This document shows positions 25,917 through 35,343 of a DNA stretch of 64,000 bases, in pieces. Both the position numbers and the translations under genes were made by a program. The notes beneath the pieces were generated by a model. That model was not told the DNA's origin and ran no database searches. It saw nothing but the letters and a program-made list of their open reading frames with translations. Source of the DNA: Limimaricola cinnabarinus (GTDB lineage Bacteria > Pseudomonadota > Alphaproteobacteria > Rhodobacterales > Rhodobacteraceae); contig NZ_KZ304951.1 of the NCBI RefSeq assembly GCF_002723615.1, forward strand, positions 331,344 to 395,343, read 5' to 3'. How positions within the stretch are numbered: position 1 is the stretch's first letter; every line of letters begins with the position of its first letter.

Positions 25917-27416
25917 TCAGAGCCCCATCTCGCGCATCAGCCCCGGCAGCTGGTCGGGAATATCCTCGGCGATCAGCCCGGGCCCGAAGCGGCGCGCGGC
26001 GGCGACATGCAGCCACGCCGCGTCGCGGCCCGCCTCGAATCCCGGCCAGCCGCGCGCCATCAGCCCCGCCGCCATCCCGGCCAGCACGTCGCCCGCCCCG
26101 GCGGTGGCAAGCCATGGCGCGGCGCGCTCGAAAACCCCGGCATTGACGCGCGCCCGCCCGTCCGGTGCGGCGATCACCGTGTCGGGCCCCTTGAGCAGCA
26201 CGGCACAGCCCGCCCTTGCCGCCGCCTCGCGCGCGGCGTCGAGGCGCGAAAAGGCCGGACCGGCATCGGGATCGCCTTCGAGCCGATCCGACAGATCGGG
26301 AAAGAGCCGCGCGAACTCCCCGTCATGCGGGGTGAGCAGGCAGTTCTCGTGCAGCGCCGCGCGCAATTCCGTGTCGCCTGCGACGAGGCTCAGCGCATCC
26401 GCATCGAGCACGGTGGCGCGGCGCGCGGCGAGAGCGCCCGCGACAAGGTCCCGCTCGCGCGCCCGCACCCCCAGCCCCGGGCCGAGCAGCAGCGCGTTGA
26501 GCCGGTCGTCTTCGAGCATTTCGTCGAGCGCCGCGCGGTCGCGCAATCGCCGCAGCATGACCGCATCGAGCCGGGCCGCGTTCTCCTGCAGCGCGGCGGG
26601 CGGGCAGGCCATCGTCGCCAGCCCCGCGCCGATCCGAAGCGCCGCGCGCGCGGCCATGCGCGCCGCGCCGCCGCGCCCCACCCCGCCCGACAGGACCAGC
26701 GCGTGGCCATACCCGTATTTGTGCCCCGACCGCTTGGCGAGGTGTTCGGGCGGCTGGGTCAGCCTGACGGGGGCTTCCGTCCCTTCGAGCCCGATGTCGC
26801 GGTTGTCGAGGGCGCCGCAGCGCGCCGGGCCCTCGGCCAGCACATGGCCGCGCTTGGGCGCGTGAAAGCTCACCGTGAGATCCGCGTCGATGCAGCGCCC
26901 GCCAAGCGCCCGGCCGCTGTCCGAGCACAGCCCCGAGGGCAGGTCGACCGCCAGCATCCGCCGCGCCCCCGCGCCGAGCACCGGCTTCAGCCGGGCATCA
27001 AGGGGCCGGGTCAGGCCGAGGCCGAACAGCGCGTCGATGACGAGATCGGCGCGCCGCACCGCCCCCGCCGCCTCGTCCCAATCCTTGATCGCGCCCATGC
27101 CGGCCCAGAGCGCCGCCTGCGCCGCCGCATCCGCTTGGCGTGCAGGCGCAAGCGCGCAAAGCTCCACCGTCCAGCCGCGCGCCGCGAGCAGGCGAGCCAC
27201 GGCGTAGCCATCGCCGCCATTGCCCCCCGGCCCGCAGAGCACGCAGGCGCGCGCCCCCGCGCCGAGCATGGGCCATTGCGCCTGCAAGGCGGCAAGCACC
27301 GCCTCCGCCGCCCGCTCCATCAGCACGAGACCGGGCGTGCCGCGTTCGATCGCGCGGGCTTCGGCCGCGCGCATTTCGGCGGCGCTCAGCAGCGGCGCTC
27401 CGTCGAAAATGCCCAT
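25917..27416 (-). CDS. nnr: Bifunctional NAD(P)H-hydrate epimerase / ADP-dependent dehydratase
   Basis: Repairs damaged NAD(P)HX. The N-terminal YjeF_N (NnrE) domain has [17 protein letters not shown] and DALFGLGL. The C-terminal ribokinase-like NnrD domain has [22 protein letters not shown] and [11 protein letters not shown]. About 499 residues from ATG 27416 ([15 protein letters not shown]), which matches where the family core begins. ATG 27470 is an alternative adding 18 unconserved residues. Divergent from glnB. Both domains look intact. Confidence 0.92.
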   Translation of the reverse strand: MGIFDGAPLLSAAEMRAAEARAIERGTPGLVLMERAAEAVLAALQAQWPMLGAGARACVLCGPGGNGGDGYAVARLLAARGWTVELCALAPARQADAAAQAALWAGMGAIKDWDEAAGAVRRADLVIDALFGLGLTRPLDARLKPVLGAGARRMLAVDLPSGLCSDSGRALGGRCIDADLTVSFHAPKRGHVLAEGPARCGALDNRDIGLEGTEAPVRLTQPPEHLAKRSGHKYGYGHALVLSGGVGRGGAARMAARAALRIGAGLATMACPPAALQENAARLDAVMLRRLRDRAALDEMLEDDRLNALLLGPGLGVRARERDLVAGALAARRATVLDADALSLVAGDTELRAALHENCLLTPHDGEFARLFPDLSDRLEGDPDAGPAFSRLDAAREAAARAGCAVLLKGPDTVIAAPDGRARVNAGVFERAAPWLATAGAGDVLAGMAAGLMARGWPGFEAGRDAAWLHVAAARRFGPGLIAEDIPDQLPGLMREMGL

Positions 27417-27551
27417 GGATGCGGCGGTCTCCTGCGGCGATCGGGGGCTTTCATTCTCGGATTGCATCATTCGGAGCCATCCTGCACAAATTTTAATCAC
27501 GCTCGTGGATTTTCGAGGCCTTGGCCGGGCTCGGTCCGGGCGGATGATTGA

Positions 27552-27947
<396 letters not shown>

Positions 27948-27960
27948 TCCGCGCGTCGCG

Positions 27961-27980
27961 AGGGGGCGCCGCCCCCTTTT
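27961..27980 (+). terminator. Terminator-like hairpin between glnB and glnA
   Basis: AGGGGGC-GCC-GCCCCC followed by TTTT, 13 bp after the glnB stop. With only a 65-bp gap to glnA it would act as partial terminator or mRNA-processing/stability element, letting glnB and glnA levels differ. Confidence 0.55.
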
Positions 27981-28012
27981 CACGAACACGAGACAACAAG
28001 GAAGGCAGTCAG

Positions 28013-29419
28013 ATGGACAGCGCCACGATTCTGAAGATGATCAAGGACGAGGAAGTCGAATATGTCGACATCCGCTTCACCGATCCCAAGGGCAAGCTGC
28101 AGCACGTCACCGTGGTCAACGATCTCGTCGACGAGGACTTCCTCGAGGAAGGCTTCATGTTCGACGGCTCCTCGATCGCCGGGTGGAAGTCGATCGAGCA
28201 GTCCGACATGAAGCTGATGCCGGCCTTCGACAGCGCCTATATCGATCCGTTCTACGCCGAGAAGACGCTGTGCATCCATTGCACCGTGGTCGAGCCCGAC
28301 ACCGGCGAGCCCTATGACCGCGACCCGCGCGGCACCGCGCTGAAGGCCGAGGCCTACCTCAAGTCCTCGGGCATCGGCGACACCGCCTTCATGGGCCCCG
28401 AGGCCGAGTTCTTCATCTTCGACGACGTGCGCTTCGCCGTCACCTCGAACAAGGTCTCCTTCCATGTCGACGCCGTCGACGGCGCCTGGAACACCGACAC
28501 CGAATACGAGGTCGGCAACACCGGCCACCGTCCGGGCGTCAAGGGCGGCTACTTCCCCGCCAACCCGATCGACGATGCGCAGGACATGCGCGGCGAGATG
28601 CTCTCGACCATGAAGCGCATGGGCATGAAGGTCGACAAGCACCACCATGAGGTCGCCTCGTGCCAGCACGAGCTGGGCCTGATCTTCGGCACGCTGACCC
28701 ACCAGGCCGACGAGATCCAGAAGTACAAATACGTGATCCACAACGTGGCCCAGGCCTACGGCAAGTCGGCGACCTTCATGCCCAAGCCGATCTCGGGCGA
28801 CAACGGCTCTGGCATGCATGTGAACATGTCGATCTGGAAGGACGGCAAGCCGCTGTTCGCCGGCGACAAATATGCCGATCTCAGCCAGGAGGCGCTCTAC
28901 TTCATCGGCGGCATCCTCAAGCACGCCAAGGCGCTCAACGCGATCACCAACCCGACCACCAACAGCTACAAGCGGCTGATCCCGGGCTTCGAGGCGCCGG
29001 TGCTGCGCGCCTATTCGGCCCGCAACCGCTCGGGCTGCGTGCGCATCCCGTGGTCCGAAAGCCCGAAGGCCAAGCGCGTCGAGGCCCGCTTCCCCGATCC
29101 GGCCGCCAACCCCTATCTGTGCTTTTCGGCGCTGCTGATGGCCGGCCTCGACGGCATCCGCAACAAGATCGACCCGGGCCCGGCCTCGGACAAGGATCTC
29201 TACGACCTGCCGCCCGAGGAGCTGGCCGAGATCCCGACCGTCTGCGGCAGCTTGCGCGAGGCGCTCGAGGCGCTCGAGGCCGATCACGAGTTCCTGCTCG
29301 CGGGCGACGTGTTCACCAAGAGCCAGCTCGAAGGCTACATGGCGCTCAGGTGGGAAGAGGTCTACGCCTACGAGCACACGCCGCACCCGGTCGAGTACAA
29401 GCTGTACTATTCCTGCTGA
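28013..29419 (+). CDS. glnA: Glutamine synthetase type I
   Basis: Makes glutamine from glutamate, ammonia and ATP; cytosolic dodecamer. The 468-residue protein has the beta-grasp [11 protein letters not shown] motif, metal-binding [12 protein letters not shown], the ATP site [14 protein letters not shown], and adenylylation-site Tyr in [10 protein letters not shown], so it is GSI-beta regulated by GlnE and PII. It follows glnB, the typical proteobacterial pair. ATG 28013 is preceded by AAGGAAGG. A strong terminator follows. Confidence 0.98.
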   Translation: MDSATILKMIKDEEVEYVDIRFTDPKGKLQHVTVVNDLVDEDFLEEGFMFDGSSIAGWKSIEQSDMKLMPAFDSAYIDPFYAEKTLCIHCTVVEPDTGEPYDRDPRGTALKAEAYLKSSGIGDTAFMGPEAEFFIFDDVRFAVTSNKVSFHVDAVDGAWNTDTEYEVGNTGHRPGVKGGYFPANPIDDAQDMRGEMLSTMKRMGMKVDKHHHEVASCQHELGLIFGTLTHQADEIQKYKYVIHNVAQAYGKSATFMPKPISGDNGSGMHVNMSIWKDGKPLFAGDKYADLSQEALYFIGGILKHAKALNAITNPTTNSYKRLIPGFEAPVLRAYSARNRSGCVRIPWSESPKAKRVEARFPDPAANPYLCFSALLMAGLDGIRNKIDPGPASDKDLYDLPPEELAEIPTVCGSLREALEALEADHEFLLAGDVFTKSQLEGYMALRWEEVYAYEHTPHPVEYKLYYSC

Positions 29420-29443
29420 TCGCGGCAGCGACGACGGATCACG

Positions 29444-29468
29444 CGGGGCGCCTTCGGGCGCCCCGTTT
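29444..29468 (+). terminator. Terminator after glnA
   Basis: CGGGGCGCC-TTC-GGGCGCCCCG followed by TTTG and a pyrimidine-rich tail, 24 bp after the glnA stop. Confidence 0.8.
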
Positions 29469-29690
29469 GCCTTTCGCCATGGCGATGCGCGCGCCATGCC
29501 ATGGGGGCATCGGGGGCGGCCGCCGGGGCGACCGGGGTGGCAGGATGGCCGAAATGCGGCAGCAGGGAGGCCCATCTCGCCAAACGACCATGCTAATTCC
29601 CCGGTTCGCGCTCAAGGCGAACACAATCATTAACCTAATTGAAAGGACCACTCACCGGCCAACGAGCCGACTCATCTTGGAGACCGGTCC

Positions 29691-30536
29691 ATGTCCGACC
29701 CGATCACCAGTACCATTGCCCAGTTGCTGTTTCGCGGCGTCCCCTCGCTCGATTTTCCCAATCTCGTCGACGATCTGCGCACCTCGCTCATGGAAGGTCC
29801 CACCGGGACCTGCCGACTGGACTGGGATCATGAAGACGTCGCCATCTTCGATCTCGACAATGCCCGGATCATCCTCGGCTGGTCCCAGCCCCTGCCCGGC
29901 CGCTACGCCGCCTGCCTGACGATCGGCGTCGGCGCCGATGAGAGCGGTGATTGCCAGATCGGCATCGCCAGCCACCAAGGCACGATCACCCGCCTGCTCG
30001 CCGACCGGATCAACGCCCGCTACATGTCCGACCGGATGCTGTGGAAGACCAGCACCCAAAGCCCGACCGCCGCGATGATCGACGGCATGGTCGACGAACT
30101 GCCGGGCTTCGATCCGGCCTGGCCCGGCGGCCACCCCGACTCCTGCGAATTCGACCGCATGCTCGCCCGCTACGACGCGGAGACCGCCGAGCAGGTCTCC
30201 GAGCTGGCCCCCGAGGTGCCGAAGCGCCGGCCGCGCCCCAAGCGGCCGCAGCCGCCGACCTACCGCACCGAGCGGCCCAAGCCGCGGCCCCGGCCGGATA
30301 CCGCGACCCCGGCCAATGACATCTCCGCCGCCCTCCACCCCTCGGCCCTGGAGATGCAGCGGATCCGCGCCGCGCTTGCCGAGACCGAGCAGGAGGCGGA
30401 GGCCGCCCGCGCGCCGCGCCGGGTGTTCGGTCTGCCCCTGTGGCGCGGGCGCGGCTCGGCCTTCGTCGCCGCCGGTTTCGCGATGACGCTGGGATCGCAG
30501 CTGCTGCAGCCGGCGCTCGGCGCCGCGGGCTATTGA
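29691..30536 (+). CDS. Unknown protein with proline/arginine-rich linker and C-terminal hydrophobic segment
   Basis: A 281-residue protein I do not recognise. Residues about 1-150 look like a compact alpha/beta domain (VDDLRTSLMEG, HEDVAIFDLDNARIILGW, CLTIGVGADESGD). Residues about 165-210 are a Pro/Arg/Lys-rich linker (PKRRPRPKRPQPP). The end has an amphipathic helix and one hydrophobic stretch (SAFVAAGFAMTLGSQLLQP) that may anchor it in the membrane. GGAGA precedes ATG 29691. The 270-bp leader contains GTTCGC-N7-GCGAAC and an A/T-rich block TTAACCTAATT, a likely promoter area. Confidence 0.65.
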   Translation: MSDPITSTIAQLLFRGVPSLDFPNLVDDLRTSLMEGPTGTCRLDWDHEDVAIFDLDNARIILGWSQPLPGRYAACLTIGVGADESGDCQIGIASHQGTITRLLADRINARYMSDRMLWKTSTQSPTAAMIDGMVDELPGFDPAWPGGHPDSCEFDRMLARYDAETAEQVSELAPEVPKRRPRPKRPQPPTYRTERPKPRPRPDTATPANDISAALHPSALEMQRIRAALAETEQEAEAARAPRRVFGLPLWRGRGSAFVAAGFAMTLGSQLLQPALGAAGY

Positions 30537-30656
30537 GGCCCCGCCGGGCCGCGACCGGCCCGGCACCCCCGTTCCGCGGCGTCATCCCGCGACCTTGTGC
30601 GGGCGACGCCCAGCCCCTATGACCCCGGCGAACCCTCCCCATACGAGAGAGCGCCG

Positions 30657-31958
30657 ATGATCCCCCGCTATTCCCGCCCCGAGATGACCGCCATCTGGGA
30701 GCCCGCCACCAAGTTCCGCATCTGGTACGAGATCGAGGCCCATGCGGGCGACGCGATGGCCGATCTGGGCGTCATCCCGCGCGAGAACGCCGATGCCGTG
30801 TGGAAGGCGAAGGATGTCGAGTTCGACGTCGCGCGCATCGACGAGATCGAGGCCGTCACCAAGCATGACGTCATCGCCTTCCTCACCCATCTGGCCGAGC
30901 ATGTCGGTTCGGACCAGGCGCGTTTCGTGCATCAGGGCATGACCTCCTCTGACGTGCTCGACACCACCTTCAACGTGCAGCTCACCCGCGCCGCCGATCT
31001 GCTGATCGCCGACATGGAGCGGGTTCTCGCCGCCCTGAAGGCACGCGCGATCGAGCACAAGGACACGGTGCGGATCGGTCGCAGCCACGGCATTCATGCC
31101 GAGCCGACCACCATGGGGCTGACCTTCGCGCGCTTCTACGCCGAGATGGATCGCGGCCTCGCCCGCCTGCGCAACGCGCGCGAAGAGATCGCCACGGGCG
31201 CGATCTCGGGCGCGGTCGGCACCTTCGCCAATGTCGATCCCCGCGTGGAAGAGCATGTCTGCGCCAGGATGGGGCTCAGCCCCGAGCCGATCTCGACCCA
31301 GGTGATCCCGCGCGACCGGCATGCGATGTTCTTCGCCACGCTGGGCGTGATCGCCTCCTCGATGGAGAACATCGCCACCGAGATCCGCCACATGCAGCGC
31401 ACCGAGGTGCTGGAGGCCGAAGAATTCTTCTCCAAGGGGCAGAAGGGCTCCTCGGCGATGCCGCACAAGCGCAACCCGGTGCTGACCGAGAACCTCACCG
31501 GCCTCGCGCGTCTGGTGCGCATGTCGGTGGTCCCGGCGATGGAGAACGTCACGCTCTGGCACGAGCGCGACATCTCGCATTCCTCGGTCGAGCGGGCGAT
31601 CGGCCCCGACACCACGGTGACGCTCGACTTCGCGCTCAACCGGCTCGCCGGCGTGATCGAGAAGCTGGTGATCTACCCGCAGCACATGCTCGACAACATG
31701 AACAAGTTCCGCGGGCTGGTGATGAGCCAGCGCGTGCTGCTGGCGCTGACGCAGGCCGGCGTGAGCCGCGAGGACGCCTACCGCCTCGTGCAGCGCAACG
31801 CGATGCGGGTCTGGGAGCAGGGCGCGGATTTCAAGACCGAGCTTCTGGCCGACGAGGAAGTGACGGCGGCGCTCAGCCCCGAAGAGATCGAGGAGAAGTT
31901 CGATCTGGGCTACCACACCAAGCATGTCGAGACGATCTTCGCGCGCGTCTTCGGCTGA
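30657..31958 (+). CDS. purB: Adenylosuccinate lyase
   Basis: Catalyses two beta-eliminations in purine synthesis: SAICAR to AICAR, and adenylosuccinate to AMP. The 433-residue fumarase/aspartase-fold enzyme has the HQGMTSSDVLDTTF motif, the catalytic His region RIGRSHGIHAEPT and the signature loop KGSSAMPHKRNP. ATG 30657 gives the typical MIPRYSRPEM start. It stands alone, flanked by the unknown gene and a hairpin. Confidence 0.97.
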   Translation: MIPRYSRPEMTAIWEPATKFRIWYEIEAHAGDAMADLGVIPRENADAVWKAKDVEFDVARIDEIEAVTKHDVIAFLTHLAEHVGSDQARFVHQGMTSSDVLDTTFNVQLTRAADLLIADMERVLAALKARAIEHKDTVRIGRSHGIHAEPTTMGLTFARFYAEMDRGLARLRNAREEIATGAISGAVGTFANVDPRVEEHVCARMGLSPEPISTQVIPRDRHAMFFATLGVIASSMENIATEIRHMQRTEVLEAEEFFSKGQKGSSAMPHKRNPVLTENLTGLARLVRMSVVPAMENVTLWHERDISHSSVERAIGPDTTVTLDFALNRLAGVIEKLVIYPQHMLDNMNKFRGLVMSQRVLLALTQAGVSREDAYRLVQRNAMRVWEQGADFKTELLADEEVTAALSPEEIEEKFDLGYHTKHVETIFARVFG

Positions 31959-31967
31959 GCCGACCGC

Positions 31968-31988
31968 GGCGGGCCTTCGGGCCCGCCC
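31968..31988 (+). terminator. Hairpin after purB
   Basis: GGCGGGCC-TTC-GGGCCCGCC followed by C-rich then TTCT sequence. The T-run is weak. It lies between the convergent purB and luxR-type genes. Confidence 0.45.
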
Positions 31989-31997
31989 CCCCTTCTC

Positions 31998-32594
31998 TCA
32001 GATGAGCCCGAACCCTGCCGCCAGCGTCGCCGCCTGCGTCGCGGTATTGGCGCCGAGCTTGGTGCGGGCGTTCTTCAGCCGCTGCTTGATCGCGCCCTCG
32101 GTCACGCCCAGCGCATGGGCGATCTGCTTGAGCCTGTAGCCGTTCTTGACCATCCGCAGCACCTCGATCTCGGCTTGCGTCAGGTTGCTCGGCGGCGCGG
32201 CGGCGGCGTGCAGCCGGCCGATCATCTGCTCGAGCGTGACCAGCTCGCGGTCGCTGAATTCGCGGTCCTCGCGGACATATACCCCGTAGGAGCGCGCCCC
32301 GTCCGCATCCGCGACCGACGTCACCGCGCCATGGCGCAGGCCCATCCGGCGCGCCCGGACGAAGAGGCCGAAGGGGTCCTCGATCGCGCTCCAGCGCGCC
32401 GCGCCCTCGTTCGAATAGGCCCAGCGGATCGCCGGATCATCGAGGATAAGTCGCTCTGTAGTATAAATTTTGACCCATGATGCAGGCAAGAGGTTGTATT
32501 CCTCGAGCGGGGATGCAAATCCCACTCGCAGTGCGATGTAGTACCCGACCGGGGCGAGCCGGTTCAGCAGTTCGGTCTCGTCATCGATCGTCAC
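31998..32594 (-). CDS. LuxR-family autoinducer-binding transcriptional regulator (solo)
   Basis: A 198-residue regulator with an N-terminal acyl-homoserine-lactone-binding domain and C-terminal LuxR helix-turn-helix. The five pocket residues invariant in LuxR/TraR are all present with exact spacing: Trp40, Tyr44, Asp53, Pro54 and Trp68 (LuxR W57/Y61/D70/P71/W85). The HTH is LTQAEIEVLRMVKNG...GVTEGAIKQRLKNARTKL, somewhat atypical in the recognition helix. No LuxI synthase lies in the window. The start is taken as GTG 32594 because upstream ATGs run into the divergent gene; no strong ribosome-binding site is seen. Local G+C falls to about 45% near 32460-32520. Confidence 0.85.
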   Translation of the reverse strand: MTIDDETELLNRLAPVGYYIALRVGFASPLEEYNLLPASWVKIYTTERLILDDPAIRWAYSNEGAARWSAIEDPFGLFVRARRMGLRHGAVTSVADADGARSYGVYVREDREFSDRELVTLEQMIGRLHAAAAPPSNLTQAEIEVLRMVKNGYRLKQIAHALGVTEGAIKQRLKNARTKLGANTATQAATLAAGFGLI

Positions 32595-32715
32595 GTGCTG
32601 GATCCGGATCGGAGGGGTTGGATATGCGAAGAGATGATCATTGCGCCAACGCTGATTTCCGCCCCCTCGTGACGCTGTGCTCGTGGAGGCCGCGAACACC
32701 GAGGTGACCCCCGAG

Positions 32716-33207
32716 ATGACCCCGCCCAATGCAGACAGTATCGGCGATAGCCTGTCGCATCTCAAGCAGATTGCGCCCGGCGGCTTCGCCATCGGTCTGC
32801 ATGTCCGCTTCGCGGCCCCCAAGCTGATGTTCAACTGCTACCCGGCCGAGTGGATCACCAGCTATGCCAGGCAGGGCCTGTTGATGAGCGATCCGACCGT
32901 GCGCTGGGCGATGTCCAGCGAGGGCGTCCTGCGCTGGAGCGATGTCGATCCCGGCGACGATCCGCGCCGCGTCATGCCGCAGGCCGCCGAATACGGCCTG
33001 CGATACGGCGTCACGCTCTCGATGGCATCGGGGGCGCGCAGCTTCGGCGGGCTGGCCCATACCGAGCGGCCCTTCGAGGATGCGGAGATCGAGACGATGC
33101 GCGCCGAGCTGGCGCGATTGCACGCGCTGACCCGCGACATCGACGAGCTGGACCCGGCCACGCGCGCGCGGCTCGCCAAGCTGTCGATCGCCGTCGTCAC
33201 CCTCTGA
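32716..33207 (+). CDS. Autoinducer-binding-domain protein without a DNA-binding domain
   Basis: A 163-residue protein homologous to the N-terminal domain of the divergent LuxR regulator. It also keeps the full ligand pocket with exact spacing (Trp46, Tyr50, Asp59, Pro60, Trp74), but ends about 20 residues after the domain (ATRARLAKLSIAVVTL) with no helix-turn-helix. Only 71 bp separate its stop from the next gene, so no HTH is hidden downstream by frameshift. ATG 32716 is preferred; GTG starts at 32677, 32683 or 32704 are possible. It could bind the same signal and sequester it, or form inactive heterodimers with the regulator; both are inference. Confidence 0.8.
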   Translation: MTPPNADSIGDSLSHLKQIAPGGFAIGLHVRFAAPKLMFNCYPAEWITSYARQGLLMSDPTVRWAMSSEGVLRWSDVDPGDDPRRVMPQAAEYGLRYGVTLSMASGARSFGGLAHTERPFEDAEIETMRAELARLHALTRDIDELDPATRARLAKLSIAVVTL

Positions 33208-33278
33208 GCGGGGCGCATCATCGCGCTCTTGCGAACAGCTTGTTTACCTTGATCCCCTAATCCTCGGACTGAGAGAGC

Positions 33279-34364
33279 ATGCCGAGGAGCGCGGGATCCG
33301 TGTCAGCACCACAATCCATCGACCATGCCGCCGGTAAGCCCGTCGGCGCAGACCATGTGAGCCCGCGCCGCAAGGCGGCCATGGTGGTGCAGCTGATGAT
33401 CGCCGAAGGGCGCAAGCTCGACCTCGCCTCCCTGCCGGAGGCGGTGCAGATCAGCCTGACGCGCGAGTTGGGCGCGCTTCGGCTGGTGGACCGCGCCACG
33501 CTGGCCGCAGTGGCCGCGGAATGCGCCGACCGGATCGAGGGGCTGGGCCTTGCCGCGCCGGGCGGCATGGACCAGGCGCTGCAGGCGCTCGACGGGCGGA
33601 TCAGCCCGGCCACGGCGGCGCGGCTGCGCGCCGAGGCCGGCCCGCCGCGCGGCGATGACCCCTGGGCCCGGCTGACCGCGCTGCCCTGCCCCGCGCTGGT
33701 GCCGCTGATGACCACCGAATGCGCCGAGATCGCGGCCGTGACCCTGTCGAAGCTGCCGGTGGCCAAGGCGGCGGAGCTTCTGGGGCTGTTGTCGGGGGAA
33801 CGGGCGCGCCGGATCACCCATGCGATGTCGCAGACCCGCGCCATCGCGCCCGACGCGGTGGAGCGGATCGGCGCGGCGCTCGCGGCGGAGCATTGCCAGG
33901 AGGTGCCCAAGGCCTTCGCCCACCCGGCCCCCGACCGGCTCGGCGAGATCCTCAATTCCAGCGGCAGCGCCACGCGCGACGCGGTGCTCGACGGGCTCGA
34001 GGCCGAAGACCCCGATTTCGCCGCCGATGTGCGCCGCGCGATCTTCACCTTCGCCGACATCCCGCAGCGCCTTGCCCCGGGCGATGCGCCTGCCGTGCTG
34101 CGCCGGATCGAACAGCCGGTGCTGATCACCGCGCTCGCGGCGGCGCAGGCCACGGGCGGCGGCGATGCCGCGGCGGCGAACCATCTGCTCGACAACATCT
34201 CGCAGCGCATGGCGCAGGGCCTGCGCGAGGAGATCGCCGAGCGGGGCGCGGTGCGCCGGGTGGAGGGCGAAACCGCCATGAGCGAGGTGGTCGGCGCGAT
34301 CCGCGCCGCCGCCGATGAGGGCGACATCGCCCTCGTCTCGCCGCAGGAGGAGGATGAGAGCTAG
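33279..34364 (+). CDS. FliG-like flagellar motor switch protein, orphan
   Basis: A 361-residue protein with all three FliG regions: N-domain (RKAAMVVQLMIAEG on), middle domain (about residues 125-210, with AAELLGLLSGERARRI) and C-domain. The charged residues that face the stator in E. coli FliG (R281, D288, D289, R297) appear here with identical spacing as Arg310, Glu317, Glu318, Arg326. The EHPQ motif of the middle domain is changed to ECAE. No other flagellar gene lies within 30 kb on either side. It follows the autoinducer-binding gene by 71 bp on the same strand. Start ATG 33279; GTG 33300 is possible. Confidence 0.85.
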   Translation: MPRSAGSVSAPQSIDHAAGKPVGADHVSPRRKAAMVVQLMIAEGRKLDLASLPEAVQISLTRELGALRLVDRATLAAVAAECADRIEGLGLAAPGGMDQALQALDGRISPATAARLRAEAGPPRGDDPWARLTALPCPALVPLMTTECAEIAAVTLSKLPVAKAAELLGLLSGERARRITHAMSQTRAIAPDAVERIGAALAAEHCQEVPKAFAHPAPDRLGEILNSSGSATRDAVLDGLEAEDPDFAADVRRAIFTFADIPQRLAPGDAPAVLRRIEQPVLITALAAAQATGGGDAAAANHLLDNISQRMAQGLREEIAERGAVRRVEGETAMSEVVGAIRAAADEGDIALVSPQEEDES

Positions 34365-34440
34365 GCCGGCTCCGCCCGGCTTGGCTTGGCTTTCGGTGCC
34401 GCGCGACTTATGGCCGGGCCGGAACGGACGGGAACAGACC

Positions 34441-35343
34441 ATGGCAGATGACCACGTCGCCGCCGGGCGCGGCACGACGGACCGGATGGTGGACCTCGCC
34501 CTGCGCGGCGCGATCGGTGCCGCGCGGCGGCTGCCCTATGAGCGGCGGGTCGCGGCGATGGGCAGGCTGACCACCCATGCGCTCGGCCCGGCTGCCGGCT
34601 ATCGCCGCCGGGCCGAGCGCAATCTCGGCCTGATCTGGCCCGAGATGGCGGCGCAGCGCCGCGCCGCCCTGTCCCGCGCGGTGTGCGACAATCTCGGGCG
34701 CACCCTGATCGAGAATTATTCGGGCGAGGAGTTCGCCCGCATCCTGCCCGACGCGCCCGTGGAGGATGCGGGGCTCGACACCATCGCCCGCGCCCGCGCG
34801 GACCGCCGGCCGGTCCTCTTCGTGACGGGCCATTTCGGCAATCACGAGGCGCCGCGCCGGGTTCTGTCGCGCATGGGCTACGAGATCGGCGGGCTTTACC
34901 GTCCGATGTCCAACGGCTTCGTCAATGATCACTACGCCGCCACGATGCAGGGCGTCTCGGGTCCGGTCTTCGCCAAGGGGCGGCGCGGCCTGACCGGCTT
35001 CCTGCGGCACCTGAAATCGGGCGGCATGGCGACGATCCTGTTCGACCTGCACGACCAGGGCGGCAGCATGATCGACTTTCTGGGGCGTCCGGCGCGCACC
35101 GCGCTCACCGCCGCCGAGCTGGCCTTGCGCTTCGACGCGCCGCTCGTGCCCTATTTCGGCATCCGTCGCCCCGACGGCATCGGCTTCGACATCGCGGTCG
35201 AGGCACCGATCCCACATGACGAGCCGCTCGCGATGATGCGCGAGGCGACGCGGCGGCTGGAGGCGCGCATCCTGCGCGATCCGGGGCAATGGTTCTGGGT
35301 ACACAACCGCTGGAAGGCCGACCGGCCCCGGCCCGCGGCCTAG
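34441..35343 (+). CDS. Lipid A late acyltransferase (LpxL/HtrB family)
   Basis: A 300-residue inner-membrane-associated acyltransferase. It has the catalytic HX4E-type motif in VTGHFGNHEAPRR, the FAKGRRGLTGFLRHL and ATILFDLHDQGG blocks and the terminal WFWVHNRWK motif of the LpxL/LpxM family. It adds a secondary acyl chain to lipid A. ATG 34441 follows GGGAAC. Together with the lpxD/ACP/ketoacyl synthase group at 19-21.6 kb it suggests locally encoded specialised lipid A, but the two are 13 kb apart. Its stop overlaps the convergent DUF1223 gene by 4 nt. Confidence 0.88.
   Translation: MADDHVAAGRGTTDRMVDLALRGAIGAARRLPYERRVAAMGRLTTHALGPAAGYRRRAERNLGLIWPEMAAQRRAALSRAVCDNLGRTLIENYSGEEFARILPDAPVEDAGLDTIARARADRRPVLFVTGHFGNHEAPRRVLSRMGYEIGGLYRPMSNGFVNDHYAATMQGVSGPVFAKGRRGLTGFLRHLKSGGMATILFDLHDQGGSMIDFLGRPARTALTAAELALRFDAPLVPYFGIRRPDGIGFDIAVEAPIPHDEPLAMMREATRRLEARILRDPGQWFWVHNRWKADRPRPAA

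Noticed and set aside
29603-29640. CtrA box (TTAA-N7-TTAA) before the unknown gene at 29691
   Set aside because: Only one half (TTAACC) is present; the second half-site does not match.
32592-32611. lux-box in the luxR divergent gap (CACGTG and GATCCGGATC palindromes)
   Set aside because: Palindromes of this length are common by chance in 64 kb, and neither matches the 18-20-bp lux/tra box.
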